Shown here in pieces: positions 63,896-64,000 of a DNA stretch of 64,000 nucleotides. Under the pieces are notes generated by a model, which was not told the DNA's origin, made no database searches, and saw only the letters and a program-made list of their open reading frames with translations. The stretch is from NCBI GenBank assembly GCA_942159475.1, contig OW804096.1, positions 141,225,442-141,289,441 on the forward strand, given 5' to 3'. Position 1 is the first letter of the stretch, and each line of letters starts with the position of its first letter. The position numbers and the translations under genes are program-made. Source of the DNA: Sthenelais limicola. Taxonomy: Eukaryota > Annelida > Polychaeta > Phyllodocida > Sigalionidae.

Positions 63896-64000
63896 TGGGT
63901 CAGATTTTCAGAAAATGTACAATTGGCAGTTGTACACATTGAGTAATTTGGTCAATGCTAGGTAAATTCGAGAATATTTGACCTTGCATTGATTTTAGCA
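63896..64000 (+). repeat. MITE-1 copy, subfamily b, cut by the window end
   Basis: TGGGTCAG with AAAATGTACAATTGGCAG. About 30 bp after TACACATTGAGTAA are deleted. Confidence 0.8.

Overview
The window is AT-rich, repeat-dense animal DNA, most likely from a bilaterian (probably marine) invertebrate. Evidence: two spliced exons of a nicotinic acetylcholine receptor (nAChR) gene, a Ty3/gypsy retrotransposon primed by an animal-type tRNA-Leu, a Crypton-type tyrosine-recombinase gene with spliceosomal introns, and many short inverted-repeat elements (MITEs). The phylum cannot be fixed from this sequence.

Host gene (minus strand, about 11-13 kb): exon 2 (140 bp) and exon 3 (45 bp) of an alpha7-like nAChR subunit, with correct splice sites and reading phase. 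Exon 2's 3' end and its splice donor are amplified into nine 41-bp units, giving nine consecutive GTAAGT donors. The signal-peptide exon and exon 4 were not found.

40.2-48.2 kb: a nearly complete, young Ty3/gypsy element of 7.95 kb with near-identical LTRs, TATA box, poly(A) signal, tRNA-Leu PBS, a -1 slippery heptamer and polypurine tract. Gag begins inside the LTR, reads through the PBS and carries one in-frame stop. Pol (PR-RT-RNase H-IN) has a long C-terminal tail with two C2H2-like zinc fingers. There is no env. Its ORFs are GC-richer than the flanks, and it sits in a MITE-1 copy.

61.2-63.0 kb (minus strand): a three-exon gene for a 482-residue Crypton-like tyrosine recombinase with all catalytic residues. 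Long direct repeats lie on both sides.

The rest is mostly non-autonomous repeats. MITE-1 (ends TGGGTCAG...CTGACCCA, about 237 bp, TA duplications, subfamilies a/b/c/d) has close to 50 full or partial copies. MITE-2 (ends TGTGATGTG..., about 410 bp) has about 18 and carries an AP-1-type site in each end. MITE-3 (ends AGGGGACTTGCAT..., about 340 bp) has about 11. Fold-4 (TTAA-flanked fold-back, about 185 bp) has 5. Element-5 (ends TCTAGG..., about 180 bp) has 5. There are also LINE 3' tails, a tRNA-derived SINE, and large minisatellites at 3.0-3.7, 12.3-12.7, 14.6-14.8, 17.6-18.1, 23.1-25.2 and 26.8-28.4 kb. Nested insertions give relative ages: for example a LINE tail in MITE-3 in MITE-1 at 25.3-26.2 kb. 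Long ORFs across the minisatellites are repeat artefacts.
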